Assembly: GCA_951812925.1 (NCBI GenBank)
Contig: OX638370.1
Span: forward strand, 22,497,964-22,561,963
DNA length: 64,000 nt
From: Calliopum simillimum
Lineage: Eukaryota > Arthropoda > Insecta > Diptera > Lauxaniidae
Direction of reading: 5' to 3'
The position numbers were made by a program, and so were the translations under genes. Shown in pieces: positions 10,514-21,919 of the stretch; positions within the stretch are counted from its first letter, which is position 1; each line of letters opens with the position of its first letter. The notes below the pieces were generated by a model. It saw nothing but the letters and a program-made list of their open reading frames with translations. It made no database searches and was not told the DNA's origin.

Positions 10514-11256
10514 ACGCCAAGCAGTTTTTGAGATATGATGAATCAGCATTGAGAGGGGCGTGGCACCGCCTATTTTTCTAGTGAGAACTATTTGTTCTAA
10601 TTGTCTTAGTATATGTACTCAATCATATCTAAGTGCGGCAAATATTGTCAGAGAAATAATGAATTTATTTTTTTGAGGGCGTGGCACCACCCATTTGTCC
10701 GGTGAATATTATTTGTCCTGATGATTTTTAGACATTTACCAAATCTCATTGATCTGCGTCAAAGAGTTTCGGTGATATGATTAGTCAATTTTTTGGGGAA
10801 CGTGGCACCGCCTACTTTTTTAGTATATAACTTAGCCTTTTTTTGTACAAATACAATTGTATTGATATAAAAACTTCTTTAAAAACGGTTACTTAGTTTC
10901 CGTGTTAATAAGGGACAAATACACAAACAAACAAAATCTAGTTTTTATAAAGTAGATTTTCGTTTATTCCTCATAACGTAAAAACTATAAAAGATAGCTC
11001 AGAATTTTTAACATTTTTGAAATCATCGGGGTCAAGTTATTGGAAATTGATACCTATTTTGAAAAAAAATTCGGACCACGCCCCAACTTTGTATGGGAGG
11101 TGGGCGTGTACGTCGGCGAATTTTTTCATATTCACAGATTTTTATTATTTTAATGTAAAAAACATCTGTACCAAATTTCAATAGCCTAGCTCTATTATTC
11201 CTATATATTGTGCGGCACCTATTTGGTCGCAGATAAAGTCACTGATATCTGTCGCC

Positions 11257-11312
11257 ATGACTTTGGTCGCTGTGACTTTGGTCGCTCTGACTTTGGTCGC
11301 TCTGACTTTGGT
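11257..11312. repeat. 15-bp minisatellite GACTTTGGTCGCTCT
   Basis: About four head-to-tail copies of GACTTTGGTCGCTST. Related GCGACTTTGGTCGCTG and CAGTGACTTGAAAGTCGCTG motifs recur at 12640-12695, on the far side of the LINE insertion. Confidence 0.6.
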
Positions 11313-11329
11313 TTAAACGTAATGTCTCG

Positions 11330-11917
11330 GAAATTAGTGATGCTATTTCGTTGAAATTTGGTAAGTTGGTGTCCCACATAAAAAACATACGCTAACCACG
11401 CCTAATTTTTAATGATTCAAAAAATGGGCACTTTAACACGCTATATCTTCCAAAATATAAAACTATTTTGATTAAATTCAGTAGGCAGATGCACCATATA
11501 CCATAAACGCTGACCAAAAAATGGGTGTAATCAAACAATGCCATTCCTACTTTTTAACGATTAAACGATTTGCCACTTAATATGTTATATCTATTTATAT
11601 TTAACTATGCAAGCTAAATTATTGGCACCTATCTAAGGTGATGTATATAATTAACATTCGGTGATCGAAAAGTGGGTGCAATCAAACAATACCACGCCTA
11701 CTTTTTAAACTAACGATTGGTAAGATACTTTAACAAGCTATATTTTGCAAACTATCCTTGTAATTTTCGTGAAATTTAGTGGGAAGGTGCCGTACATAGT
11801 TTCTTATCGCTAGTCAAAAATAGGTGAAATCAAGAAACGTGCACTTTTTGACTATTTAAAAGTTAGACATTTCAACACGTTATTCCTCACAAACTTTTTC
11901 AGCAAAAAATGTGTCAT
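11330..11917. repeat. ~148-bp imperfect tandem repeat
   Basis: Units with CCACGCCTAMTTTTTAA.GATT, ACTTTAACACGCTATAT, AATTCAGTRGGAAGGTGC and AAAAAATGGGTG occur at about 11395, 11545, 11693 and 11838. The array is interrupted on the right by the LINE insertion at 11932. Confidence 0.5.
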
Positions 11918-11931
11918 CATAAGTTGTGTGA

Positions 11932-12515
11932 CCCCTGCGGGTAAGGGGTCAGAATATGCCCGAGGTAAGCATGCCTGTCGTAAGAGGCGACTAAAAGCGG
12001 GTGACCAGCCAGGGTGTGGAAGGGCGTAGCGTTGGACAGCGTTGCGCCTTGAAAGAAAACCCACAATGCCCGTAACTGGCACTGACAAGGCGAGTCGATG
12101 CCGCCTTAAAATAAGCATCTTGTCAAAGTCAAAATCCTGAAGCGTCTGATCCAGAGTGGGCGGCTCCCAGGTCAGCGTCTGTTCCAGATTGGGCGGCTGA
12201 AATTAAAAGTGAATTTGGCCACTATATTTTGCAGCGCTTGCCGGATTCGGCTTTAAGCTTATAACTTACTGCGTGGGGCGTTGCCGAGAAGATTATACTA
12301 ATGAAGCATGGATCGAAAAACGATGGGAAATAACTCTCCAAGTGGTACCCACCAGAGTGTGGTTAATCCACCTGCCTCGGCAGCATGCACATCGGATTTG
12401 GAGGTGCAAGAAACATGCATAGTTAGGAATGATTCTCCTATAACTGGAACCAATATGGTTTCTCAAAATTTTGGCCCTATGCTCCTCCTAGGAGTTAAAG
12501 GAGAATACATACATA
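11932..12515 (+). mobile_element. internally deleted non-LTR retrotransposon with 14-bp TSD
   Basis: The 584-bp insert is flanked by the exact duplication CATAAGTTGTGTGA (11918-11931 and 12516-12529). It starts CCCCTGCGGGTAAGGGG and carries CCTGTCGTAAGAGGCGACTA, a sequence common at LINE 5' regions in insects. It ends GGAGTTAAAGGAGAATACAT followed by (CATA)n. The same tail follows the LINE ORF end at 36558-36621, so this copy joins the 5' and 3' ends of that family without the reverse transcriptase. GC content is much higher than the surroundings. From 12530 to 13158 I see only AT-rich sequence plus GTCGC motifs. Confidence 0.75.
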
Positions 12516-13171
12516 CATAAGTTGTGTGAAAAGAAACCGAAATTTATTTAGTGTCATGCCTAGTGTTGTCGATTGAACGAAGTCTCACTTCGTTTTAAAG
12601 AAATTTGGTATTGTATTCTCTACAAAAAGTGAGAACGATGGCGACTTTGGTCGCTGCTTGGAGTCACAGTGACTTGAAAGTCGCTGTGATTAAATCAATA
12701 GATTTCATAATATTTAACAAAAAGTTGGATGTTTGATAGTGAATGAATATATGTACATAACAAATTATCCTATTTTTCATAAGATGCAGCGAAATGTCCT
12801 TGCTTTCGTCAAAGAATGGTAAGATATTCTACTTTTCGACATAAAATCTGAAATGTCTTACCTTTCGATATAAAACACCCTAATTGTCTTCAAAAACATT
12901 GTGAAATGACCTACTTTTCACTGCAGGAATCAACGACAACCTAGTTTTTGTAAAACAAATGACAAATGGGGCATTTTGACAAAATGATGCAGCGTTGAAT
13001 TTCTTTCGATACATTTTTACAAGCCTTAAGCTGTCAGCTATCAAATTGTTTTATTATTTTTGGTAAACAGTGCTTTACCGCACAGATGGCGGAATATTCA
13101 AATCTTGCGTAAGATGATGGGACACCCTAATATGTATCTCTTGAAATATAAATCATAGCTGCTTGACGGCG

Positions 13172-15026
13172 CACAGTGGTCTATAAGAGAGCGCTAGCCG
13201 GTCATTACTCCGAAAATTTGTGTATTAAAAGTAATATTTTTTTTACACAAATTTAAAGTTAAATATCTAGATAACATATTTCAAGTACCAGAATACCAAG
13301 AAATAATACCATTTCTGAGTTTTCGCGACTTAAACTTGATGAATTCAGAAAATGGTAATTTTTTCCAAAAATCTCTTAAAATACGTGAAAGTTTAAATGA
13401 GTGTATCTTTTAAACTAAGTAGTCTTACCTCATGAAACTTATTGTAAGAATAACTTGATCTATTTGCTGAAGATTTGCATACTTAGAAGTTAATTTTTTT
13501 TAATACAAAAAGGATATCCGGATCATCACAAAAAATCTCTAATTTCATTTCGCAAATTTACGAATTTTGCACTCTGTGGACTATAACTAATATGTTTCAT
13601 GGAGTTGCAATGGCTAGATCATTTAAGAGTGTAATATCAGATTTTCTGAAGGTTCTACGCATTTATCTGACTCCCCCATCACTCCCCTTCATGGACTACG
13701 ATGAGTTTTTCTTCAGCGACTTTTCTGTATTCTTGCAACGTTCCAGTTTCGTAAAACTAATAACAACCAAAGTGTTTGAGGTAAAACAATAAAATTCGAT
13801 TTCTGATATAGTATTAGCAGCATCTATTTATTTGTTGAAAATGGGCATGTTTGGGTCAAGGACACGCCCGCCTCCTATATAACCAAAAATTTAAAATCAC
13901 TATAAGGGAGATGTGTGTACCTTGGTCCGCTTTTCAGTTTTTTCAATGTGCAGGATTTTCCAAAAAAGTTTCTTTAGCTTTTTGATTAAGTTATGTTTCT
14001 ACAATTCTTGCAGCATCAAATGACGTCAAAATGATATTTCTATGTCTTACCATTGAGTAGAAATATTACTTTTTCCGTTGCAATCTCAAACGGTCCAAGG
14101 TACACCATGCAAGTGTACCTTGGACTATTAAAAATAAAAGAGAATACATTGTATTTAGGTAATAAATTATGAAAGAACCATTTATTTTGTAATCAAAAGT
14201 AAATTTTTTTTCAATAAAAAAAAAAAATTAATCATAAACAAAAATTATAACACAAAAAAGTGCATTTAGTAAAAAACAATGAATTGAACAAAAATGGCTG
14301 CAAATAAATACATTATAACCAAAAATTTGAAATCGCCATAACTTCGAGAATATTTCAGGTACAACAAAAATATTTAATATCTGAGTTAGTATTGATAGCA
14401 TTAAGTCATTTGGTGAAAATGGGCGTTTTCGGGTTATTATTAGTAACAAATATCTATTTACTATTTTTGTTGCTAATTAAAAAACTAAGCAAAATTTCAT
14501 TGAGTTTAATCATCAGGGACTTTTCTCAATTCGGCAGTGATTTTGTTATTACCGATTTCGTAATCAGCGACCTCAAAAACCCCTTTAGCCACAATTCTGT
14601 CGTGATATAATCAATTTTTTTGAAAATTGTCCGCCATTTTGGATCCGCCATTTTGTTTAAAACAAACATGATACGGAATTCGTAATCAGCGACCTCAAAA
14701 ACCCCTTTAGCCACAATTCTGTCGTGATATAATCAATTTTTTAGAAAATTGTCCGCCATTTTGGATCCGCCATTTTGTTTACAAAAAATATGATACCGAA
14801 TTCGAAATCAGCAACCTCAAAAACCCCCTTAACCACAATTTTGTCGTGATACAAATAATTTTTAAGAAAATTGTCCGCCATATTGGATCCGCCATTTTGA
14901 TTTTTAAAAAATTGTTTTCAGATTTAGAGTCAGCAACCCCCAAAACATAGAAACTGATATTTTTTTTTGTAAAAAATAACCAGGAAAGAGTTATGACCAG
15001 CTAGAATAGCATTCTAGACCACTGTG
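13172..15026. mobile_element. Transib-like non-autonomous transposon
   Basis: The ends are CACAGTGGTCTA and its complement TAGACCACTGTG. Similarity continues inward through TAGC.GGTCATWACTC over about 40 bp. CGGCG is duplicated on both sides (13167-13171, 15027-15031). A CACWRTG terminus plus a GC-rich 5-bp duplication is the Transib pattern, the group related to RAG1. The 1.86 kb interior shows no transposase: ORFs are short, and a 122-bp tandem repeat fills 14557-14960. The element sits inside the left end of the GGCGTTAGG element described next. Confidence 0.6.
14557..14960. repeat. ~122-bp tandem repeat inside the Transib-like element
   Basis: Three and a half units begin at about 14557, 14680, 14801 and 14920. 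Shared blocks are TTCGTAATCAGCGACCTCAA, AACCCCTTTAGCCACAATTC, GTCGTGATA, TTGTCCGCCATTTTGGATCC and CGCCATTTTG. The predicted frames on both strands merely follow the repeat. Confidence 0.75.
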
Positions 15027-15027
15027 C

Positions 15028-15702
15028 GGCGTTAGGAAATAACGCCCAAAAAAAAAAACGAAATAACGCCCAAATTATTTTCGTACAAATTTGGGCGATA
15101 ATCATTTTGGAAACAGCGCCCAAAAATTTGGGCTTTATTTCGTTTTTTTTGAGCGTTATTTCCTTTTAAAAAAAAAACGAAATAATGCCCAAAAAATAAA
15201 ATGACGTAATAACGCCCCAAAAAAAACGAAATTACGCCCAAAAATATGAAACAACGCCCAAAATCCAAAACGAAATAACGCCCAAACTATTTTCATATAA
15301 ATTTGGGCGATAATCATTTTGGAAATAACGCCCAAAATTTATTTGTATGAAAATAGTTTGGGTGTTATTTCGTTTTTCGGGCGATAGTTCCAAAATGATT
15401 ATCGCCCAAATTTATATGAAAATAATTGGCGTTAGGAAATAACGCCCAAGGAAATAACGCCCAAAAAAAAAAACGAAATAACGCCCAAAAATAAAATGAC
15501 GTCATAACGCCCAAAATAAAAAACGTTATTTCCTAACGCCAAAATAATTTGGGCGTTATTTCGTTTTTGTTTTTGGGCATTATTTCATATTTTTTGGGCG
15601 TTATTTCCTTTTTTAATTTGGGCACTATTACGTCATTTTATTTTTTTGGCGTTATTTCCTTTTTTGTGGGCGTTATTTCCTTGGGCGTTTTTTCCTAACG
15701 CC
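15028..15702. mobile_element. palindrome-rich GGCGTTAGGAAATAACGCCC element
   Basis: It begins GGCGTTAGGAAATAACGCCC and ends with the complement, TTGGGCGTTTTTTCCTAACGCC minus one change. About twenty AACGCCC/GGGCGTT boxes in both orientations make nested hairpins throughout. CTGCTTGAC flanks the complex at 13159-13167 and 15703-15711; its first four bases (GGCG) lie left of the Transib-like insert at 13168-13171. A 9-bp duplication with long palindromic ends resembles Mutator-like or foldback elements; family not proven. 15713-16590 shows nothing I recognise. Confidence 0.6.
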
Positions 15703-16839
15703 CTGCTTGACGATTACAGCGTATTTAAATTTTATGCAAGTGACAAAAATCCTGAAAAATTATATGATTTCGTGTTAAGTTATTTTGTAAAAAGTGTACG
15801 GCATTAATTTAAATTTAATTTAAATTTAAAAGTTTGCTATTACTAGTACTTGACATCTCTCTGGGAAACGGAAGCGCGTTAAAACGAATTCAGTTGCGCT
15901 TCTAAGGAAACAAGAAGCTGCTTCCAGTGCTGTTCTCACTGCTTATATTTTTTAAGACAGCATGTCATTGCGGAAGCACGTGCAATTTGATACAAATACG
16001 CTTTAGTGAAAGTTAAGTGGAAACACACATTCGGAGGCATATGAAATACGCTGGAAGTTTTTAAAAATTTTATGTTCCATTTCACAAAAATTAAATCTTT
16101 TCTGTAACTTTTGGTAGATTTATTGACTTTTTACTATACAGCAATAAAAAAAAATTAGAATTTGAAAAATTTTGTATGCTACCAGAGATGTGTTTCTATT
16201 GCGCTCATCTTGGAAGCAGCTTAATTTTTTCTTATTGGGTGCTTAATTATGAAAGTACTAAAAAAGTACAATTACTTTGAAAATGCCATCACTGAAGTGA
16301 AGTGATAGAAAATATAAAAATAAAATAGTATACTTTCAGGGCATACATTAAAAGGGTGTTCTGAAGTAAAATAAATTTGGTCGGCTCATACAGAAAAATG
16401 TAGTTTTATGCCGTAACAACAAACAAAATAGAAAAAAAAAATTTTTTTGATAATACAAATATTTAGGATTACGAATCAGTAGTATGTATTTCTTAAATCT
16501 CAGATAAGATTTTTACATAGAAAATCAAAAGGTTGGCTTACAAACTTAGCACATTTGATTCTTGTGGAGTATGGTATGCATATTGAAGTGAAGTCAACCA
16601 CCATACAACATTGGTGACCGTTGAAATATGTTCTTTGGTTTAGTGTTAAGACTTTTCACAAAATATTTTGACCCTAGTGAAAACTTTAAAAAGGCCAAAA
16701 AAGCACAGTATTTATTTGAATGCAAGACTATTTTGTTTGGGTACATAACGCAAAAAAAAAAATCACAAAAATACTGTTTGAAATGACAAAAGTTAAATAA
16801 AGAATATTGCATAGTTTTAGGGGGCAATTTTCGTTTTTG

Positions 16840-17250
16840 AAAGATCCTGTTTTTCATATTTTGTACTAAAGTTTTAGACTCGCTATAACTTCTACAATTT
16901 CAACAATTTGAAGAAATTTTCTAGAGATGATTTTTATGATTTTTTATGGGCTTCAATTCTATGAAGTGCCTTTGGCACCGTATGGTGGTTGAAACTGAGG
17001 TAATGAGTACAACTAGTCGAAAAAACATTTGAGATAAATTGCTTTTATGAATGAAATATAGTCCACATCGAGGGACTTACAACGATGACCAACTTGATGA
17101 TCAAACGTCAAATGGCAGAGCAATAGGAAAAAATCATTTGGCTACTTATTTGGAGGTAGAATAAAATTGTTTTTTTTTTTCTTAAAAATCAAAAACGATA
17201 AGCTTTCAAAATAGGAGTCGTGCAGCGTATTTTTTTTTTTGTATGAGGAT
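16840..17250. repeat. single arm of a foldback repeat family
   Basis: This shares GATCCTGTTTTTCATATTTT, ATAACTTCT.CAATTTCAAC, CTTCAATTCTATGAAGTG, TAATGAGTACAACTAGTCGA and CAATAGGAAAAAATC with the right arms of the foldbacks at 47004-47611 and 58448-59365. The left arm seems to be missing here, so it is a partial copy. Confidence 0.6.
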
Positions 17251-17266
17251 CAATACTATCAAGTGA

Positions 17267-17542
17267 CTATCCTGGGGTCTTACAATCCACTTTAAGAGAT
17301 TTAACTACGGCACCATATAACTCTTTCTGAAATCCATCATCTTCTTCAGTGCCGTACTTGGCTTTAAGACTGTCCATTGCTTCTGCACATAAAGCATCTA
17401 GTCGTCTCGCAAAGGCACGGATACACTCTCCTGGAATCTGTCTTGAAGTTTCAATTTCCTCTCGAATTTTACTCAGTGATCGCTGCTCTAAATACGTAAG
17501 CTTCAACAAATCAGTTAATTCTACGAGTTGACATAACGTCAC
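17267..17542 (-). pseudogene. retrotransposon Gag fragment
   Basis: Minus-strand open frame of 91 codons with TYLEQRSLSKIREEIETSRQ followed by IPGECIRAFARRLDALCAEA. The pattern R..PGE.I..F..R...L resembles the capsid region of LTR-retrotransposon Gag (Retrotrans_gag type). It lacks the zinc knuckle and the flanking protease, so it is a fragment. No LTRs were found nearby. 17543-18215 holds no recognisable gene. Confidence 0.45.
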
Positions 17543-18215
17543 GTATTTATAATCGATGGGGTCGGAATGCTTGCGTGTTGACCTGCACTGTGGTTTTGGT
17601 TTTCATTTTTCATTTTATAGCAAGACACTGAAAGTATGCTAGCTTTGTTATTCCAACAGGTTTGCACGAAGGTATACTACCTTTTATAGCAAGCACAGTG
17701 CATATTCAACGTACAACACTTGCAAAACTGTCACAATGACATAGAATTTGTTCTGCTATTTTCACTTCTTCGTTACAGAATTCTTCCAGAACTAGTCACA
17801 TGTTGGAGAAATCTTTATCAACTGGGTAATTTTCCGCGTAAAAAGTTCGTATACCTTTCCCGTTCAGTATAAGTAACTTTTTTGTTCTTTGCTCGGAAGT
17901 TCTTGGCATACATGATTTTGCTTGTCTGTTGCCCAAGGTGTCCTAACAGCCTTCTTGAAATTTTCAGTCGTAGCAATTGCTTAGGCTAAATTTTATAAAC
18001 TTCGAGGCGGTTCGCAAGACAACTTGCATTAATGATAATTTCCTACCGAGCTCATCTACAATTTTTTGATTTTGACATTGAGTCTTAGTTTTGGTCTTAG
18101 GCATTCAGTCTTGATCTTGCTCACGGCTTTAGTATTGGTTCTGAAAAATTACCAATACTAAGATTCAAGACTATTGAAAATTTGACATTTTTAAAGTCAC
18201 TCACTAGAAGCACAA

Positions 18216-19027
18216 GGTTAGGTTAGGTTAGGGTGGCGGCAATATTGCCACACATAGACCGTAAGGGTCCATAGTGATACCACAAACTCTCTTATTAAAG
18301 TCTATTCATAAACTGTGGTCCTTTTAATATGGTGTTTGTCCAAACTGAAGGATCCTGACAGCACAGCGAATCTTTTGATGTCATTAAGGTGAATTTTAGT
18401 GAGTTTCTTTAAGGAATTTGGAATAATCTGCTTTGTGAAAACGAGGCCAAAAATACTTTGTTATAGCGCTAGTGGGGGATTGTTCCCAGCGTCTATTCGC
18501 TACTGAGAACAATTGAGCGTTCTTTAAAGAGAAGAAATGTTTAAGCGGTGCTGGAATTTTAATGTGTTGAGCTTCTAAAAGAGCTCCCGTTTTTGCTGAT
18601 AGATCTGACATTTCATTTCCTAAAATTTCGCAATGCGACGGCACCCACTGAAGGGATACCTGGTTGTTTTCACTAAGGGAAGTTAAAGCGGTAAAACATT
18701 CAAAAACTGTCTTTGATTTAATAAAGTTTGATTTTAAAGCTTTTAAAGCAGCTTGACGATCGACATATAGAGCGATTTCCTTCTCGCTTACACTTTCCTT
18801 AAGGTGATCGACCGCTTTGTTAATCGCGAAAATTTCCGCTTGGAAAATGCTGCATTCATCTGGCAATTTAAATGAGTATTCTTCGTGTGAGTTGGAGACA
18901 TAGAAACCTGCTCTCCAACTCCATTATCTGATTTAGAGCCATCTGTGTAAACGTTTATTACTTCGGTTGGATCTTCACCTCGTGTGTTCCAGAATTCTCT
19001 AGACGGGAATGTGACCAAGAAGCACAA
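18216..19027 (-). pseudogene. I/LOA-type LINE 3' end with RNase H domain
   Basis: Two overlapping minus-strand frames carry one RNase H domain interrupted by a frameshift. NVYTDGSKSDNGVG (upstream part) has the first catalytic aspartate. DECSIFQAEIFAINKAVDHL and IALYVDRQAALKAL follow (the usual second aspartate D.QAAL is kept as D-R-QAAL), then WVPSHCEILGNEMSDLSAK. The remaining C-terminal stretch ends FHKADYSKFLKETH. The element terminates at CCTAACCTAACCT on the minus strand (18216-18235), the usual tail of such fly LINEs. RNase H after reverse transcriptase is typical of I, LOA and R1 relatives. 19028-19720 shows nothing further. Confidence 0.7.
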
Positions 19028-19720
19028 ACGTTACAGTAATTTTTCACCCACTTTTAAGTTAGAGAGTATCTTGACTGATGAATTTTTAAAATGAACATGT
19101 CCAAGTGACACAATCAATTTATTTATGTTGTTTAAATTTCAAAGGGTGCGCTGCAAGGATGTGTAACTCGGAATTGAGCTGACTTGAGTTTTCTATAACA
19201 GCATTCCACAATGAAATTCCTAAGTTGCTTCATTTACATTCCCATGAATTTAACTCCGGCATGAAATCTAAGAAATCATTAGAAATCTTAAGGTATGACA
19301 CATTCACTTTAGAAATATGTATTTTAGTATTTACCATAGATGATATAGTCATTGAAGTCCGTAGAAAATGACAAATCCAATTTCCTGCAATTTTCAAATT
19401 ACATTGATAATTTTCTACTATCTTTCCAACTGCCGTCTTAAAAAATTCTCAAATAATACTTATCATATATTTATTACAAATATCTTTTACAATCACATTA
19501 TTACAGAAACAAAATAATAATGCACTATAGATAGTGTAAGTACTGATAGCTGAATTCGAAATGTCACTTGATCGGCTATAAGTGGTATTAAATTTATAAT
19601 ACTCAAACTTTCCCTGCACTTCCTTCCATATGTATGCAACTAGTTATTTATATTGCCAACAGATTGTTCCAAAAACAAAATTCTACTCACGAAGCAACAC
19701 ATTGTATTTGGCACAAAACT

Positions 19721-20622
19721 TTTTTATACCCTACACCCAGGGTATATTCACTTTGTCCTTCCATTTGTAACGCAGCGAAAGAGGCATGACAGGTATGGAA
19801 AAGAATATATATTCTTGATCAGCATTACCTCTTGAGTCGATATAGCCATGTCAATCTGTCTGGCTAGCTGGCTGCCTGTGCGTGGAAATACATTTTTGGA
19901 GAAAACTGAGCAAGATAATTCATTGAAATTTGGTACTCTACCTCCGTCGTCAAAGTTAGCTCGAGAGATTAAAAATGAGCGAAATCGGTCAAAGGACACG
20001 CCTACTGCCCACACAAAAAATATATTCAAAATGCAACTTTTGGAGTATTTTTCACGTTAATGCAACCAAAATACACATAAGTACTACAAATTTTAAGCGC
20101 AAGCTCTAGGCAAAAACTAGGCGAATTCGAACAAGAGGTCGTGGCACCTTCCATACAAGTAAAAGTTTAAAAATTCTATACTGACAGAGTTTTTTGAGAT
20201 AATCCAACTAATTTCACTAAGATACTAAGAACAGTATATACAAACTCCCAGCAAAAAGAGGGTAAACTCGGACAAGAGGGCGTGGCACCTCCCATATAAG
20301 CTGTACTGAAAGTGTTTTTTGAGATAATCCAATTAAATGTCACTCAGATAATGAAAACAGTAAATACAGGCTATAAGAACAAGCAGAGCGAAATCGGACA
20401 AGAGGGCGTGGCACTTCTCATATAACCAAAAGTTTCAAAATGCTATAGTGAAAGAGTTTTTTGAGATAATCCAACACTAAAGGCTATAAATGTAAGCTCT
20501 GAGAAAAATCTGGGTGAACTCGGACAAGAAGGCGTGGCACCTTCCATATAAGCAAAATTTTCGAAATACTGCAGTGTAGGGTATTTAATGTTTGGCCAGA
20601 CGAAAGGTTACACCCTAACTAG
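19721..20622 (+). mobile_element. INE-1/DINE-1-like Helitron derivative, most complete copy
   Basis: Starts with the palindrome ATACCCTACACCCAGGGTAT. Then come GTATATTCACTTTGTCCTTC, CTTGATCAGCATTACCTCTT and GAGTCGATATAGCCATGTC, the conserved core of fly INE-1-like elements. Three ~140-bp tandem units with GGGCGTGGCACCTCCCATAT follow. The 3' end is GTTTGGCCAGACGAAAGG, eight more bases and CTAG (20619-20622). Frames on either strand are by-products of the core. Confidence 0.7.
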
Positions 20623-20814
20623 TTTTATTTTAGTTTCGGTTCAGACAAGTAGTCTAAGTTCAGCTTAGGTCTTTTTGTACTTTTTGAAATTAGCCGATCA
20701 AAAAAATAAGATGCGCGAGTTTTGTGGCTAGTAGGTTAAGAGGCTTAGTACCAAAATAATCTTATTAAGTGCTATTTATTAAAAACCAATTATTTTTGCT
20801 ACAAAAACCAGGCC

Positions 20815-21360
20815 CTTATGTTTCCAGGAGAATGAGGCCAAGGACCTGAGATTTTCTCTTTTTCCAGTCAAAAAATTGTCTGCACAGCTCAATGCCGAAA
20901 TTATGGAGTTCAATATTAAAATTTCAAGAACCTATAAATGTGCGAAATATATTTTTCACGAAAATGATAACCAAGTTCCTGAGAATTTGACTAGCCGTTA
21001 CACAATTTCATATACAAAACTCGGCATATCTAGTAAAATATCTACGATATGAGACAAATGAAAGCGATTTTAAAATATCTTTAATACGATCATTCGCATC
21101 AATAAAACAGCAACGCGATAGATACGCAAATTCATCAAAACGTTTAATTTTTTTTGATGTGCCAGGAGACTGAGATAAAAGTCGAGTGACAAAGTTTAAA
21201 AAACCTACTTTTTAACAAAATTGGCAATTACATTGAACAGCTATTGATAAGTTTCCTCGTTTTTAGTGAAAGGTGTACATTCAAAATTAGATTTATCATT
21301 AAAACTTCAATTTCGTGAGAGCGAAATGCCAGGAGACTGAGAATTTGGCATTTCAAAGCA
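20815..21360. repeat. weak ~168-bp repeat with CCAGGAGACTGAG
   Basis: CCAGGAGAMTGAG occurs near 20824, 21162 and 21330, with a weaker form near 20985. The spacing is about 168 bp or a multiple. The rest of 20623-21930 has no recognisable gene. Confidence 0.35.
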
Positions 21361-21919
21361 CAATATGCACATGTTATTGTATATCTATAGGATCGAGTGC
21401 CATACTAGAAAGAACTAAGATGTTTAGTTTTGATTATAAATAAATGCAATATATTTGCAAAGAACATGGGCATTGCCGTAGTGGTGTCGAACGTGACCGG
21501 TAAAATAAAACGGATTTTTATTTTGACAATGGACTTAACTTATAGCTCTTAATTAGCCCTTTAATTGTTGCTATGTTTAATTTTGGACAATTTTTTGTTT
21601 TCGAGATAGTTTCAAAAAACCAAGACATTCGCACGGGACACAAACCAAATTGTTTTTTGCTGCCAACAATACAAACGCTCATTTCAGAGAAACCTGAGGC
21701 AATATTTCAATGCGATTAATTTTATAATGTTGTGCACTACCGATGCCTTTTAAAAATGGTTTTGATTTTACTCAAAACTGATTTGATGCATGGGACATTT
21801 TTTTTTCACTATACAAATTTTAAATTGAAAGTCTTACAAATAACCAGGATTTGCCGGTGTACATTGCTTTATATTGCTTCCATTTTACATATCTACCAAA
21901 TCTCATTACGGATGAACTT

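Larger units (their letters stand above)
9640..10830. repeat. GGGCGTGGCACCGCC repeat units, split by insertion
   Basis: Degenerate ~125-bp units with GGGCGTGGCACYGYCCA, CCAAATCTCAT and GAGATATGAT recur at about 9648, 10556, 10678 and 10798. The same satellite type forms the array at 22490-23050. The first and second units are separated by the inverted-repeat element 9724-10513. 10831-11250 holds only AT-rich sequence and one more cGCCCc/GGGCGTGT motif. Confidence 0.5.
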
